Source of the DNA: Spirochaetota bacterium
GTDB taxonomy: Bacteria; Spirochaetota; UBA4802; UBA5550
Length of the DNA stretch: 64,000 bases
Reading direction: 5' to 3'
Assembly: GCA_016929135.1 (NCBI GenBank)
Contig: JAFGJK010000062.1
Coordinates: forward strand, 1-64,000
In this document: positions 28,101 through 36,237 of the stretch, piece after piece
Layout of the letters: every line of letters begins with the position of its first letter
Numbering within the stretch: the first letter of the stretch is position 1
Program-made: the position numbers and the translations under genes
Notes under the pieces: model-generated
Database searches by the model: none
The model's input: only the letters and a program-made list of their open reading frames with translations
Told to the model about the DNA's origin: nothing

Positions 28101-29725
28101 GGCTGGCGGTGGCTGCCCTGCGGGAGAGTGAGGAGCGCTTCCGCCTCCTTGCGGAGAACTCCACCGACATGATTTCGCGGCACGCGCCGGACGGGAGCTA
28201 CCTCTACGCGTCTCCGGCATCGCGCGTTCTCCTGGGCTACGAGCCGGAGGAGCTGGCGGGCCGCTCCGCCTTCGATTTCGTCCATCCCGATGATCAGGCG
28301 TATCTGGAGAGGAAGCGATCAACCGTGACGGGCGGCGGCGATGTCACTATCTCCACGTTCCGGGTGATCCGCAAGGACGGCAGCACCGTCTGGTTCGAAT
28401 CGAACAGCCGCTCCGTGCGGGACGAGCGTACCGGCGAAATCACCGAGATCCATGTCTCGTCACGCGACATCACCGAGCGGAAACGGGCCGAGGAGGCACT
28501 GGAGAGCCGCCTGGTGGCGCTGACGCGCCCCCTGGATGACGCGGGATCCCTGGCCTTCGAGGACCTCTTCAACATCCAGAGCATCCAGGAGATACAGGAC
28601 CACTTCGCCAGGGCCACCGGCGTCGCGGTGCTCATGACCTCGGTCGATGGCACGCCCATCACCAGCCCCAGCAATTTCTGCCGCCTCTGTGCGGGCATAA
28701 TCCGGAAGACGGAGCAGGGGAGGATCAACTGCCAGCACTCCGACGCCGAGCTGGGAAGATACCATCCCGAGGGTCCGATAATCCAGCAGTGCCTGAGCGG
28801 CGGATTCTGGGGCGGCGGCGCCAGCATCTCCGTGGGGGGGAGGCACATCGCCAACTGGCTCATCGGTCAGGTGCGGAACGAGGCGCAGAACGAGGAGGCG
28901 ATGCGGTCGTACGCCAGGGAGATCGGCGCCGACGAGGGGGAGGTGCTGGAGGCCTTCCGGGAGGTGCCGACGATGCCCAGGGAACGGTTCGAGGAGGTGG
29001 CCAGGATGCTCTTCGTCATCGCCAACCATCTCTCCCTCATGGCGTTCCAGAACGTCCAGCAGGCCCGCTTCATCACGGAGCGCAAGAGCGCCGAGGCGGC
29101 GCTTGAGAAGCTCGTTATGGAGAAGGAGGTCCTGCTGAAGGAGCTCCAGCATCGGGTGAAGAACAGTCTCAGCATCGTCTCGAGCCTTCTGGGACTGGAG
29201 GTGAAGAACCTCCACGACGAACGATCGCGGACGATCTTCACCAATACCAGGTCGAGGATCAATTCCATGTCCGCGGTCTACGAGCAGCTGTACCGCGCCG
29301 GGGGGCTGAACCGGGTCGATCTGGGGCAGTACGCCGGTGATCTCGCCGCATCTCTGCAGAGCACCTACATGCCGGAGAGCGGGAATGTCGCCATCGAGAA
29401 GATGCTCCAGGAGCTCTGGCTCGACGTGAAGAGCGTCGTGCCGCTGGGGCTGATCATGAACGAGCTCATATCGAACGCCCTGAAATATGCCGGCATCAGG
29501 GACAGGAGGGTGACGATCCGCGTCATCGTCAGGAACGACGGCGACACGGGGGAGCTCAGTGTCGAGGACGACGGCGCCGGGTTGCCGGCGGGATTCGATC
29601 TGGAGGAGACGCAGAGTATGGGGTTCCTGCTGGTGCGGATGCTGACGCAGCAGATCCAGGGGACCCTCGAGGTGAAGAGCACGCCGGGCGCCGGCACCGC
29701 GGTAACGGTGCGTTTCGGCATCTAA
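25166..29725 (+). CDS. REC / seven-PAS / PocR / HisKA_2-type sensor histidine kinase
   Basis: 1519-residue cytoplasmic sensor kinase with no membrane segment. Order: receiver domain (1-125; phospho-acceptor D58 in LMDID), coiled coil of seven AA(S/N)EE(M/L)x heptads (141-189), seven PAS domains (about 195-1110), PocR ligand-binding domain (about 1118-1300) with cysteines in FCRLCAGI and INCQHSD, then a HisKA_2 dimerisation domain with phospho-acceptor His in LKELQHRVKNSL (about 1324) and an HATPase domain with MNELISNALKYA. PAS4 and PAS6 are near copies. The start at 25166 has AGGAGG 6 bp upstream. N-terminal REC suggests it receives a signal from another kinase. Confidence 0.9.
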   Translation: MSEPAKTILLVEDESIIAMDEAVQLEREGFRVTTVSSGQAAIDAVRKSAKSIDFILMDIDLGRGMDGTEAAQEILRDHDIPLMFLSSHTEREIVDRTEKITTYGYMVKSSGITVLAASIRMAFRLHEANRRILEQKLEIEAASEEMQAASEEMQAASEEMQAANEEMQAANEEMQAANEELEAANEELMNYQEELQASERRYHGLFEAMNDGVSLHDLICDEAGTPVDYRIVDVNRRYTEITGVGRDAAVGHLSSEAYGTADPPFLKEFSEVALTGRPATVEVYYEPMKKHFLISMFSPGPKKFACVFQDITEKRRIEAELRQSEQRYASILEGSAEGILIAHQETRRFVYANPAICSMLGYDEGELLGLSVRDIHPPKRLQFVVEQFAALTRGDIQQAVSIPCLRKDGSVFYADIVSSGIVIDGALCNAGFFTDITERKLAQEAVLRERDFNRNALDSLPGLFYLFDEEGRFLRWNRNFSAVSGYDDGEIAAMAPLDFFPEEERGLIAQRIRRVYKEGEITVEARFRCRDGRLIPMLFSGTSLAYEGKNCVVGMGIDISQRKTAEADLENILAILEGAFEQIPIPMVLCTMPGAIMRIANSASRTYLGVHDEADPTGTSLMDYSYTWKDYYPDGREIPFPELPLARALNGEFTRNLEYYTVTKHGDLRWGIITAAPVYNRAGELIAAFVIFPDITDKKAAEQQRELALAALRESEERWQFALEGSGDGVWDWNVRTKEVFFSRRWKEMLGYGDDEIYNNLSEWDTRVHPEDRERCYEDLERHFRGEAPYYENRHRLRCKDGSYRWILDRGKVISRGNDGSPLRVIGTHSDITESVAEHAALENALALLEGAFQQSPVPMVMCTMPGAVIRFTNTASRRILGIMDEPSPLGLPLMEYQRTYTDCYPDGREIPAEELPLMMALKGRFTHNMEYQIVTKTGETRWAMVSGSPIYNRAGELIAALIVFPDITDLKNAEVQRGLAVAALRESEERFRLLAENSTDMISRHAPDGSYLYASPASRVLLGYEPEELAGRSAFDFVHPDDQAYLERKRSTVTGGGDVTISTFRVIRKDGSTVWFESNSRSVRDERTGEITEIHVSSRDITERKRAEEALESRLVALTRPLDDAGSLAFEDLFNIQSIQEIQDHFARATGVAVLMTSVDGTPITSPSNFCRLCAGIIRKTEQGRINCQHSDAELGRYHPEGPIIQQCLSGGFWGGGASISVGGRHIANWLIGQVRNEAQNEEAMRSYAREIGADEGEVLEAFREVPTMPRERFEEVARMLFVIANHLSLMAFQNVQQARFITERKSAEAALEKLVMEKEVLLKELQHRVKNSLSIVSSLLGLEVKNLHDERSRTIFTNTRSRINSMSAVYEQLYRAGGLNRVDLGQYAGDLAASLQSTYMPESGNVAIEKMLQELWLDVKSVVPLGLIMNELISNALKYAGIRDRRVTIRVIVRNDGDTGELSVEDDGAGLPAGFDLEETQSMGFLLVRMLTQQIQGTLEVKSTPGAGTAVTVRFGI
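25586..25732 (+). repeat. 21-bp tandem repeat, seven copies, coding
   Basis: Seven in-frame copies of GCGGCCAGCGAGGAGATGCAG and close variants encode the heptads AASEEMQ x3, AANEEMQ x2, AANEELE and AANEELM. Each copy adds exactly two helical turns to the linker between the receiver and first PAS domain; loss or gain of copies would keep both frame and helical phase. Confidence 0.9.
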
Positions 29726-29811
29726 CGGGGGCCGGGTGGCCCCGCAGGCCGGGGCGGCGAGGGGGATGACGCCGACCCTGGCTCGATCATGTCTTCAATG
29801 GAGGTGGCATC

Positions 29812-30633
29812 ATGCAGGAGGAACTGGTTGCGGTCACCGGATGCGATTCGGGCATCGGCCACTCCCTCTGCCGGCACCTTGCCGGCGAAGGGTATCTCGT
29901 GGCCGCCTCATATCTCGACGCCGATCCCTTCCCGGGAAACGAGCGCATCAGCTCCCGCAGGATGGACCTGCGCTCCGAGAGGGACATCGAGGGTTTCGCC
30001 CGGTGGATCTGGGGGATCGCCGGCAGGGGATGCCGGCTCGCCGCCCTGGTGCACAACGCGGGCGTGGCCATGGGGGGGCCGGTGGAGGATACGCCCATGG
30101 CCGTGTACCGGGAGGTCATGGAGATCAATTTCTTCGGCATGGTCTCCCTCACCAGGAAGTGCATCCCCTCCCTGGTGGCATCGAAGGGGAGGATCGTGAT
30201 CGTCGGTTCCCTGGCGGGACGCATCGCAATGCCGTTCCTCTCTCCCTACTGTGCCTCGAAGTTCGCCGTGGAGGGGTTCGCCGATTCCCTCAGGCGGGAG
30301 ATGCGCCCCTTCGGCGTGCGCACGGTGCTGGTGGAGCCGGCGGCGGTGGCGACGCCCATCTGGAACAGGGCCCTGGAACAGCGGGTGGAGGTGAGCGCCC
30401 CGTACCGGCATCCGGTGGAGCGCTTCAGGGAGGATTTCATCAAGGGGGGGAACCAGGGGATGGAGACAGGCCGTGCCGCCGCCGTGATCGCGCGGATCCT
30501 GGAGAAGAAGAGGCCGTCCCCGCGCTACATCATCGCGAAGAACCGGCTCCTCTCGGCCCTGGAGCTGCGCATTCCGGATTCGCTGCTGGACCGCCTGGTG
30601 GCGAAGCTCTTCGGAATGGACTGCCGGGCGTAG
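29812..30633 (+). CDS. Short-chain dehydrogenase/reductase
   Basis: 273-residue classical SDR. Cofactor motif VTGCDSGIGHSLCRHL near the N terminus, VHNAGVA (NNAG-type motif), and the catalytic YCASK tetrad motif around residue 145 preceded by the Ser in IVGSLAGR. The Asp in YLDADPF could set NAD specificity, but this is uncertain. C-terminal helical extension as in retinol/steroid dehydrogenase-like members. GGAGG 7 bp upstream of the ATG. Oxidises or reduces an alcohol/ketone; substrate unknown. Confidence 0.85.
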   Translation: MQEELVAVTGCDSGIGHSLCRHLAGEGYLVAASYLDADPFPGNERISSRRMDLRSERDIEGFARWIWGIAGRGCRLAALVHNAGVAMGGPVEDTPMAVYREVMEINFFGMVSLTRKCIPSLVASKGRIVIVGSLAGRIAMPFLSPYCASKFAVEGFADSLRREMRPFGVRTVLVEPAAVATPIWNRALEQRVEVSAPYRHPVERFREDFIKGGNQGMETGRAAAVIARILEKKRPSPRYIIAKNRLLSALELRIPDSLLDRLVAKLFGMDCRA

Positions 30634-30675
30634 GGGGCACACCTCCTCCGGCAGGGGACGCCCCCGGCTTCGGTG

Positions 30676-31635
30676 TCACGGCGCGGCCTCGCCGATATCA
30701 CGCGGTGAGAGCCAGGGGGAGGCGGGCGGGATCGGGCCGGCGAGGGTCCCGTGCCTGTTGGCGTAGCAGTAGACGCAGCCGTGGCGGCAGGTGCCGTTGG
30801 CGCCGATGTCGACGCTCTCCAGACAGCCGCAGGGGGCGTAGCCCAGGGAGTCCGATCCCCTGCGGGTGCCCCGCCTCCTCAGGGGGGGCATGGAATCCAC
30901 CAGGGGGGCGATGTATCGCTCCGCCAGGCACCCCTCCTGCCTGATCCTGCCCCTGTGGGCCTCCCGTATCAGGGGTGAGCAGCAGACCTCCAGCTCGATT
31001 CCCCTCGCCGCCGCGGTATCCCTCAGGGCGGCGGCCAGCTCGATGAAGGCATTGTAGCCGGGCATGTCCAGGGGATCGCCCCGCGATTGGCACAGCCGCA
31101 CCAGCCTCCTCCTGATGGACTCGTAGGGGCCGTCGATGTGGGCCAGGGAGACGATCACCCTGCCGGTGTTCCCGGCCCAGAGGGTGTCGCAGAGTCTGGT
31201 GAAGTTGTCCCTGTGCCATTGCGGCGTCAGCGTCCCCGTCACGATGATGGGATCGTAGCGCCACCAGAGGGCGCGCGGCGGCAGCATGGCGCGCAGCGCC
31301 GCCAGTCCCCTCCGCACCCTCTCCGGGTCGGGGGCTGCCGCCTCCAGCCACCGGGGGTAACCCGTGCAGGTGACGAAAAAGGCGGTGCGGTATCCCGCCT
31401 CGATGAGGCTGCCCAGCCGGGCCGCCACGGCCAGGGGGTCCCTGGTCCAGAAGGTGAGCAGGAGCACCTCGCCGGGGGACAGGCCCACCCGGTACGGTTT
31501 CCCGGAAAAGGGATTGGGGACCATGCACCATCCCTGACCGACCTTGTCCATGAACCAGTCCATGAAGAAGGCCGGGTCCGTGCGGCGGGAGAAGGTGATG
31601 ACTGCCGGACGTCCCCCTGTGCTATCGCGGCGCAT
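30676..31635 (-). CDS. DUF1848 family protein
   Basis: 319-residue protein of the DUF1848 family: VITFSRRTDPAFFMDWF at the N terminus, the central LLLTFWTRDP and WWRYDPII segments, and a C-terminal cysteine cluster GCLES...GTCRHGCVYCYAN typical of the family and reminiscent of an iron-sulfur site. Start taken at 31635, the first residue of the conserved part; it overlaps the end of the upstream histidine kinase by 14 bp, so the genes are probably translationally coupled. Function of the family is unknown to me. Confidence 0.8.
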   Translation of the reverse strand: MRRDSTGGRPAVITFSRRTDPAFFMDWFMDKVGQGWCMVPNPFSGKPYRVGLSPGEVLLLTFWTRDPLAVAARLGSLIEAGYRTAFFVTCTGYPRWLEAAAPDPERVRRGLAALRAMLPPRALWWRYDPIIVTGTLTPQWHRDNFTRLCDTLWAGNTGRVIVSLAHIDGPYESIRRRLVRLCQSRGDPLDMPGYNAFIELAAALRDTAAARGIELEVCCSPLIREAHRGRIRQEGCLAERYIAPLVDSMPPLRRRGTRRGSDSLGYAPCGCLESVDIGANGTCRHGCVYCYANRHGTLAGPIPPASPWLSPRDIGEAAP

Positions 31636-33508
31636 TGAGGACCCTTTCGATTTCCCTGGAGACATCCTCGACGGTGAAGGGCTTGATGATCGCCCCGTCG
31701 AAGCCGAATTTTTCATAGTCCGTGACGATCAGGTCCTGCGAATAGCCGGTGGTGACCACCACCGTGGCAGAGGGATTGATCGTCTTGATGATCTCCACCG
31801 TCTCCCTCCCCCCCATGCCCCCCTTGATCGTGAGGTCGGTGATCACCAAATCGAAGGGCTCGCCGGAGGTGATGCTCTGCCGGTAGTGCTCCACCGCGTC
31901 CTCTCCCCGGGCGACGCAGACCACGGCAAACCCGAGCTGTTTCAGCATCTTGGCGGCGATCTCCAGCACCATCTCCTCGTCGTCCATCAGCAGCACCCTG
32001 CCGTGGAAGCGGTACGGCGATGTGGATGCCTTCCGCTTGTCCCGTACGCTCTTCAGGGTCGCCGGCAGGTACACGGTAATGCATGCCCCGTCACCCTCTC
32101 GTGACGTCGCCTCGATGTAGCCGCCGTGCTTCTTCACGATGGACATCGAAATGGCGAGCCCGAGTCCATTCCCCTTCTCCTTCGTGGAGAAATAGGGCTC
32201 GAAGATCCTGCGGAGATGCTCCTCGGGGATGCCGGTCCCGCTGTCGCGGAAACATATCTTCAGGTAGTTACCGGCGGCAAGGGCGGGGGAATCGTTGGTG
32301 ATCACGTAATTTTCCATGGAGATTGCCAGCTCCCCCTTGTGGGGCATGGCCTCCTTCGCGTTGATGACGAGGTTCTGGATGACCTGCCCGATCTGGTTTA
32401 CGTCAACGTCGACGTTCCAGAGGTCCCGGGAAAACCGGTAGTGCGCCTTGATGTCGGATCCGCTCAGGATGAAATCGACGGTCTCCCTGATCATCGATGG
32501 GAGGGAGACGATGTCCCTGAAGAGGATGCCCCCCCTGGAGAAGGAGAGGAGCTGCTGGGTGAGGTCCCTGGCCCTTATGGCAGCCTTCTCGATGCCGGTG
32601 AGCATCTCCCGGGTCTGGTCGTCCCTTTGGTACGATTCCAGCGCCAGGGTCGCGTTTCCCAGAATCCCCGTGAGGATGTTGTTGAAGTCGTGCGCGATTC
32701 CCCCGGCCAGGAGCTCCAGGTATTCGTTCTTCATGCTGCTCTTGGCGGTGTTCTCATGATCTATGAATATCTTCATGATGGATATCATGGAGAGGATGGT
32801 GAAGATCGTCATGCCCAGATTGAACACCGAGAAGACCCGTATCGAGTAGAGGCCCGTCTCACTCTCCCTGAAGGCCAGGATCATGTCCGTCAGGCCGGAG
32901 AGGATGCCGACGGTCATGCCGGCCAGTATGAAGTTGATGTAGCGGTACCGTCCCGTCATCCTGAGGTCCACGATGATCAGCGCGATGCTGTATATTCCCA
33001 GTGCAAAAATCATCATGTCCCTGATCCGGTAGACCGGCCCCGGGCTGGCCCTGCCTATGTTCCACGGCGTCATCACGGTGCCGGCCCTGACGGTGAAGGA
33101 GAGGAAGATGTCGGGGGCACCGTAGGCGATCGCTATGAGGATGCAGGCGAGAACTGCCCCGGTTATGTAGACCACCCTGTTGACCCTTTTCAGACGCCGG
33201 TTCAGCTCCAGCACCTGGTGAAGGATAAAGGGGAGTGCGAAGAGGTAGAGGGTGATGGAGAGCGCCTGCAGCCGGTGGAACTGCATCCCCAGCTCACTCA
33301 TCCCGATCAGCCCGAATACGATCACCGCGATCTCGTTGCCCGTGGTCATCGTGCTGATAATCCCGATGATGACCACGGAGAGATGGAGCTTTTTCTTCGA
33401 GTAATAGTAGATGTACAGGTAGAGGAGCGTCCCGATGGCCAGTATCCCCGTGCAGAGGGAGAGGAGGATGATCGGCACCAGTACCGGATGTTCTATGGCC
33501 GGCATCAT
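31622..33508 (-). CDS. Membrane hybrid histidine kinase with C-terminal receiver
   Basis: 628-residue protein: about seven transmembrane helices in residues 8-245, HisKA domain with phospho-acceptor H273 in AGGIAHDFNNILTG, HATPase_c domain with NLVINAKEAM, DSGTGIP and GNGLGLAI motifs, and a receiver domain from about residue 505 with Asp in LVITDLTIKG (near 555). It autophosphorylates and can pass phosphate to its own receiver. It follows the diguanylate cyclase gene by 64 bp and overlaps the DUF1848 gene. The signal sensed by the membrane part is unknown. Confidence 0.85.
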   Translation of the reverse strand: MMPAIEHPVLVPIILLSLCTGILAIGTLLYLYIYYYSKKKLHLSVVIIGIISTMTTGNEIAVIVFGLIGMSELGMQFHRLQALSITLYLFALPFILHQVLELNRRLKRVNRVVYITGAVLACILIAIAYGAPDIFLSFTVRAGTVMTPWNIGRASPGPVYRIRDMMIFALGIYSIALIIVDLRMTGRYRYINFILAGMTVGILSGLTDMILAFRESETGLYSIRVFSVFNLGMTIFTILSMISIMKIFIDHENTAKSSMKNEYLELLAGGIAHDFNNILTGILGNATLALESYQRDDQTREMLTGIEKAAIRARDLTQQLLSFSRGGILFRDIVSLPSMIRETVDFILSGSDIKAHYRFSRDLWNVDVDVNQIGQVIQNLVINAKEAMPHKGELAISMENYVITNDSPALAAGNYLKICFRDSGTGIPEEHLRRIFEPYFSTKEKGNGLGLAISMSIVKKHGGYIEATSREGDGACITVYLPATLKSVRDKRKASTSPYRFHGRVLLMDDEEMVLEIAAKMLKQLGFAVVCVARGEDAVEHYRQSITSGEPFDLVITDLTIKGGMGGRETVEIIKTINPSATVVVTTGYSQDLIVTDYEKFGFDGAIIKPFTVEDVSREIERVLNAPR

Positions 33509-33572
33509 CTGGGGACCCGGCGTGTCGTCGCTTCGCCCTGCCGAAACGGTATATGTGGATCTGCCGGCATCG

Positions 33573-34829
33573 TTATCTCTTCCCCCTCTTGTCCTTGTAC
33601 ATCTCCCGGTCGGCGATCTCGATGAGCCGATCGATGGTCATGTTGCTCCCGGGGTTGTATCGCGCGAATCCTGCGCTGACGCTCAGCCGGTAGGGAGTTT
33701 CCCCGCCGGCCCCCTCCTCGGTGAGCCGATCGCTGAGCCGCTTCCGTATGATCCTGCAGGTATCGTCGAAGTCGTAGTCGGTCATGACGGCGAGAAACTC
33801 GTCACCCCCCATTCGCATCAGGATGTCCGAGCTTCGGAAGATGCCCTTCAGCATCTCCGCCGTTCTCTCGATCAGACGATCCCCCTCGCTGTGGCCGCAG
33901 TTGTCGTTCACCGTCTTCAGGTTGTCGATATCGAAATAGCATATAGTGAGGCTCCTGTTGCTTCGCCGTGCGATCTGGGCCTGCTTGTCCAGGAGCATCA
34001 GCCCGCACCGCCGGTTGTACAGCCCGGTCAGGGAATCGTAGGTGGCGTTTTTCTCCAGCTCCGCCTGCAGCATCTTTTTCTCCGTGATGTCCCTGAGAAC
34101 GCCCTCCTCGTGGTCGTAGGCGCCCGAGGCGTCGAAGCTCATATGCGAATGGAGCTCATACCACTGGATACTCCTGTCTTTCGCCATGATCCTGAACTCC
34201 AGGCCCCGGGTATGCTCCCGGTGGGTATTGACCGCCTGCAGAAAGGATTCGGTGACCATCTGCCGGTCCTCGCTGTAGATCAGATCGGTGAAGGGGACGC
34301 CGATGATGTTCTCGGTGGAGTACCCGTATTTCCCGAGAAAATCGTCCCCCTTGTTGATGGATATAATGTTGCACCGTCTGTCGAGGGTATAGACGATGTC
34401 CGGAATGCTCATGATGGTGTTGCGGTAGCGTTTTTCGCTCGCGGCTAGCTGCTTCTCCAGGCGCCGCCGCTGGAGGCTCATGGCCACGGCGATGGACACC
34501 TCCATCTTCCTGAAGGGTTTGCCGATATATCCGTAGGCGCCTGTTTTTTTTATCCGCTCCACAATGTGGGGATCGGTTCTTCCGGTGATGAATATCACCG
34601 GAATCCCCAGCGGGTCCATGATTGCCACCGCCGCATCGACGCCGTCCATATCCCCCTGCAGGGATATGTCCATGAGTATGAGATCCGGCTTCAGCTCCTC
34701 CGCCGCGGCGGCGGCCTCCCTGCCGGTGCCCACGATCCCCGCCGTTCTGTACCCCTCCCGCTCAACGATCAGCGAGAGCTCCCTGGCTATGATCTCCTCG
34801 TCTTCGACAATAAGAATCGATTCGTTCAT
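33573..34829 (-). CDS. REC-PAS-GGDEF diguanylate cyclase
   Basis: 418-residue response regulator: receiver domain with acceptor D54 in LILMDISLQ, PAS domain about 130-250, and a GGDEF domain with intact active-site motif GGDEF at residues 341-345. An I-site RxxD (RSSD) lies five residues before it, so product inhibition by cyclic di-GMP is expected. It makes cyclic di-GMP from two GTP in response to phosphorylation, plausibly by the hybrid kinase encoded next. First gene of a likely three-gene operon. Confidence 0.9.
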   Translation of the reverse strand: MNESILIVEDEEIIARELSLIVEREGYRTAGIVGTGREAAAAAEELKPDLILMDISLQGDMDGVDAAVAIMDPLGIPVIFITGRTDPHIVERIKKTGAYGYIGKPFRKMEVSIAVAMSLQRRRLEKQLAASEKRYRNTIMSIPDIVYTLDRRCNIISINKGDDFLGKYGYSTENIIGVPFTDLIYSEDRQMVTESFLQAVNTHREHTRGLEFRIMAKDRSIQWYELHSHMSFDASGAYDHEEGVLRDITEKKMLQAELEKNATYDSLTGLYNRRCGLMLLDKQAQIARRSNRSLTICYFDIDNLKTVNDNCGHSEGDRLIERTAEMLKGIFRSSDILMRMGGDEFLAVMTDYDFDDTCRIIRKRLSDRLTEEGAGGETPYRLSVSAGFARYNPGSNMTIDRLIEIADREMYKDKRGKR

Positions 34830-35070
34830 ATCGTCCCAGTTCCCGTGGCCCGCTGCGGTCCCAATTCGGAATCGTCACCGAATTCGGTCCCGGAAAACCT
34901 TCCGTCTGTATACTATCACAGCGGCGAGGGTGAGATCAAGCAATAATAATGGCGTAATTCGGAATTTTGGGCGTGGGGCAGGATGGGGCCGTACTGCCGG
35001 CGGCAGTACAGATGAGACGGCGGGTGATTGTTTTCTGACCCGCCGGCACCGGCGCCACCGGGGCGAATTC

Positions 35071-36047
35071 TCAGAAAGCGTTGTACGATACAGTGAGGCC
35101 GTAGGTCCTCATGCGAAGCCCCTCGTGCATGCTCCCGTAGAAGGGATTCATCTCGGGGGCGAAACTGGTAATGACAAGGCTCATCGACACGGGGGATTCG
35201 CCCCGCAGGGAGATCCGCAGTCCGGCGGATATGTAGTAGGACCAGATCAGGGCGATTCCCTCCCTGGTTCCGATGGAGCCGTAGGGCCCCGATGGATTGT
35301 CCGCCACCACGGTTCCGTGTATCGTCTCATCGGAGAGCTCGAAATTTACGATACCGAAGAGCGAGATGATGACGGAGCCGAACAGGCGGAAGGAGATCGC
35401 CATACCGAGGTAGGGCCCTGCGGCGGGGCCGCTCCCGGAAATCCGTATGAAGGGGGTGCGGTCATTCAGAGGGTAGTAGGGGGCGATATCGCCCCTCGTG
35501 TCGAAGTACATCATGTAGCAGCCGAAGTATATCGGCAGGGAGAGGAATGAATCGGAATGGATGAGACCCACGAAGTCGAAGGCGCCGCCGGTGACAAGGT
35601 TTTAGGTGTCGAAGTCCATGGTGAGGCGGCAGGGGAGGGGCGACGTAAGGAGCATGCGGTAGAGCCGCAGCGTCCCGCCCGACTGCATCAGTGAGACCGA
35701 GGTGAAGACGAGAAAGGACTCGTTGGTGGCGTAGTAGGCGCTGAGGCCGCCGAACCACCCCCGCAGGAGACCGCGTCTGCCCTGACGGTGGTGGAGGAGA
35801 AGAAACCCTCGGAGTCCACGGCCCTGGTGATCCGTGTGTAGGCCGGTGTGGCGTTGATGACCCAGGCCCCGCGCCTGAAGTGCGTCTCCAGAGGGGTGTT
35901 GTCGAAGAGCATGACGTTCGAGGCCCGTATGAGCCCCCGGATGGATTCCTCGAACCCGCTTACAGTGGACAATCCCTGGGCGAGCAGGACGCGTGATGCC
36001 GCACACATCGCCGTACACGCGACGACTACTGCAAGTCTTCTGTTCAT
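35071..36047 (-). pseudogene. Broken outer-membrane beta-barrel-type protein gene
   Basis: One gene of about 325 codons interrupted twice. It opens with a signal peptide (MNRRLAVVVACTAMCAASR, cleavage near LAQ). At a C5 run (35758-35762) the reading frame shifts by one: adding one base there joins RADAVSCGG to WFGGLSAYYATNESF. The second part meets an in-frame TAA (35602-35604) between MDFDT and NLVTGGAFDFVG, after which the same frame continues to 35071 with alternating hydrophobic strands and final aromatic-rich end (SYNAF), as in outer-membrane barrels. Either a true pseudogene or two sequencing errors. Confidence 0.75.
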
Positions 36048-36237
36048 GGCGCCATCCCGTACTGATTTTGCCGGATACTACAACCGCAACCATGCGGATG
36101 TCAATACAATAATCCGGCCATGCCGCGGAACCCCGCGGCAGGATTGTCCGGGTGTCGATATGATATGAATTGACATCGCCGCGCGTATCTGTATTTATGG
36201 AACACTGCAGTACGCAAAACATGAATGGAGAGGTGCG

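Noticed and set aside
25961..28285. 774-codon minus-strand frame inside the kinase gene
   Set aside because: Antisense shadow of the PAS region; no protein-like features.
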